Below, piece by piece: positions 63,000-64,000 of a stretch of DNA of 64,000 bases. The DNA comes from Eubacterium sp. CAG:248. Lineage in GTDB: Bacteria > Bacillota > Clostridia > Lachnospirales > Lachnospiraceae. The notes under the pieces are model-generated. The model made no database searches, had not been told where the DNA came from, and worked only from the letters and a program-made list of their open reading frames with translations. Each line of letters begins with the position of its first letter. Within the stretch, counting starts at the first letter, position 1. Made by a program: the position numbers and the translations under genes. The stretch covers positions 62,903-126,902 of the forward strand of contig FR886208.1 of assembly GCA_000436475.1 (NCBI GenBank), written 5' to 3'.

Positions 63000-64000
63000 T
63001 TACCACTTTCCTCCGATCATCTCATATACATTCTTCTCTGTATCAAGAATCTCATCAACGGATGGATTGTCGATAAAATCCACCTCATTCATAGCGTACT
63101 CTATAATATCCGGTATATCAAGATACTTTATCTTTCTGTCAAGAAACTTTGCCACTGCAAGCTCGTTTGCAGCATTGAAAGCTGTTGGTATATTTCCACC
63201 TCTGTCCGATGCTTCATATGCAAGCTTAAGACCTTTGAAAGTATCCATATCAGGCTTTTCAAATGTTATCTGCCCTAATTCAAAGAAATCCACTCTCTTA
63301 GTATTAAGTTCTTTTCTATGAGGATAATACAATGCGTACTGGATTGGAAGACGCATATCCGGACTTCCAAGCTGTGCCATAATACCTCCATCAACAAACT
63401 CTACCATAGAATGTATTATACTCTGTGGCTGCACGACAACACATACCTTTGATGATGGTACATCAAAAAGCCACTGTGCTTCCATAACCTCAAGTCCCTT
63501 ATTAACCATGGTTGATGAATCAATAGTTATTTTACGTCCCATAGCCCAGTTAGGGTGATTAAGCGCATCCTCAAGTGTAACACCTGCAAGCTCAGCTCTC
63601 TTCTTTCCTCTGAATGGTCCACCTGAAGCTGTCAGAAGTATTCTTTCAACCTCTCTTTTATATTCACCATTCAGTGACTGGAATATAGCAGAATGTTCAC
63701 TATCGACAGGATATATATTAACACCATTATCCTTAGCAAGCTTCATAATAATATGCCCTGCTGTTACAAGTGTTTCCTTGTTGGCAAGTGCTATATCCTT
63801 ATGTGCTTCAATAGCTTTAATAGTTGGTATTATTCCCATCATGCCAACAACTGCCGTAAGAACTATATCTGCGCTTTCTATTGTAGCTGCTTCTATAAGA
63901 CCTTCATCACCATATACTATCTTAACATCAATATCAGCAAGCAAAACCTTAAGTTCTGCTGCAAGCTTTTCACTTCCTATACACACAAGCTCTGGTCTGA
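63000..64000 (-). CDS. dxr: 1-deoxy-D-xylulose 5-phosphate reductoisomerase (5' end outside the window)
   Basis: Second enzyme of the MEP isoprenoid pathway, NADPH-dependent, converting DXP to MEP. The frame is open to the window edge (RPELVCIGSEKLAAEL at its visible start), so the N-terminal Rossmann part is partly missing. ALANKETLVTAGHIIM and PVDSEHSAIFQSLNG hold the metal-binding Asp and Glu. LNHPNWAMGRKITIDSSTMVNKGLEVMEAQWLFDVP is the catalytic loop and second Glu region. The C-terminal helical domain ends before rseP. Confidence 0.97.
   Translation of the reverse strand, partial: RPELVCIGSEKLAAELKVLLADIDVKIVYGDEGLIEAATIESADIVLTAVVGMMGIIPTIKAIEAHKDIALANKETLVTAGHIIMKLAKDNGVNIYPVDSEHSAIFQSLNGEYKREVERILLTASGGPFRGKKRAELAGVTLEDALNHPNWAMGRKITIDSSTMVNKGLEVMEAQWLFDVPSSKVCVVVQPQSIIHSMVEFVDGGIMAQLGSPDMRLPIQYALYYPHRKELNTKRVDFFELGQITFEKPDMDTFKGLKLAYEASDRGGNIPTAFNAANELAVAKFLDRKIKYLDIPDIIEYAMNEVDFIDNPSVDEILDTEKNVYEMIGGKW

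Overview
The window is about 64 kb of low-GC Firmicute chromosome. It most likely comes from a gut Lachnospiraceae close to Lachnospira (Eubacterium) eligens or a relative. The evidence is gene content and order: a Gram-positive PolC, the rimP-nusA-ylxR-ylxQ-infB-rbfA-nrnA-truB-ribF-rpsO-pnp run, a leucine T-box before leuA, Rpn-family nucleases, LoaP-type NusG paralogues and a rhamnogalacturonan-lyase-like protein. The species is an inference; the family is well supported.

Region 1 (1-14.3 kb, almost all minus strand) is a surface-polysaccharide locus and the accessory part of the window. Read in the direction of transcription it runs: tyrosine recombinase (14256-13339), a short segment bounded by perfect 23-bp inverted repeats (13059-13081 and 13310-13332), a small XRE regulator, a NusG-paralogue antiterminator (LoaP-like), a GT4 glycosyltransferase, a radical SAM/SPASM protein, two GT2 enzymes, another GT4, a Wzy-like polymerase, a GT52/polysialyltransferase-like protein, a Wzx flippase, a NeuA-like cytidylyltransferase, an SDR epimerase/dehydratase and an acyltransferase. 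The acyltransferase is out of frame at a G9 tract and would be restored by one extra G. The locus therefore appears to carry an invertible switch with a dedicated recombinase and a processive antiterminator at its head, and a slippable homopolymer in a decorating enzyme at its tail. This resembles the logic of Bacteroides capsule loci, built from Firmicute parts. This is the most interesting part of the window.

Region 2 (14.3-19.4 kb, plus strand) holds an Rpn-family nuclease, a MATE transporter and the pyridoxal-phosphate synthase pair pdxS-pdxT.

Region 3 (19.4-43.6 kb, mostly minus) is housekeeping and metabolism: a remnant YoeB-like toxin tail, a second type II topoisomerase pair (parC/parE-like), a PrsA-like protein, rlmH, a HAD phosphatase, Maf, T-box-controlled leuA, a MoxR/DUF58/membrane-protein trio, an Lrp regulator, a DUF1292 protein, a UvrD-like helicase, GreA, a rhamnogalacturonan-lyase-like protein, a PilZ protein, YebC, a degenerate GGDEF-EAL phosphodiesterase and a HIT protein.

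Region 4 (43.6-64 kb, minus) is the translation/RNA operon from pnp back to rimP, tRNA-Glu(CUC), a small membrane export protein, polC, ispG, rseP and dxr (cut by the window edge). infB is split by a one-base insertion next to a 63-bp tandem repeat. pnp and rpsO have structured leaders. No CRISPR array, rRNA or complete insertion sequence was seen.
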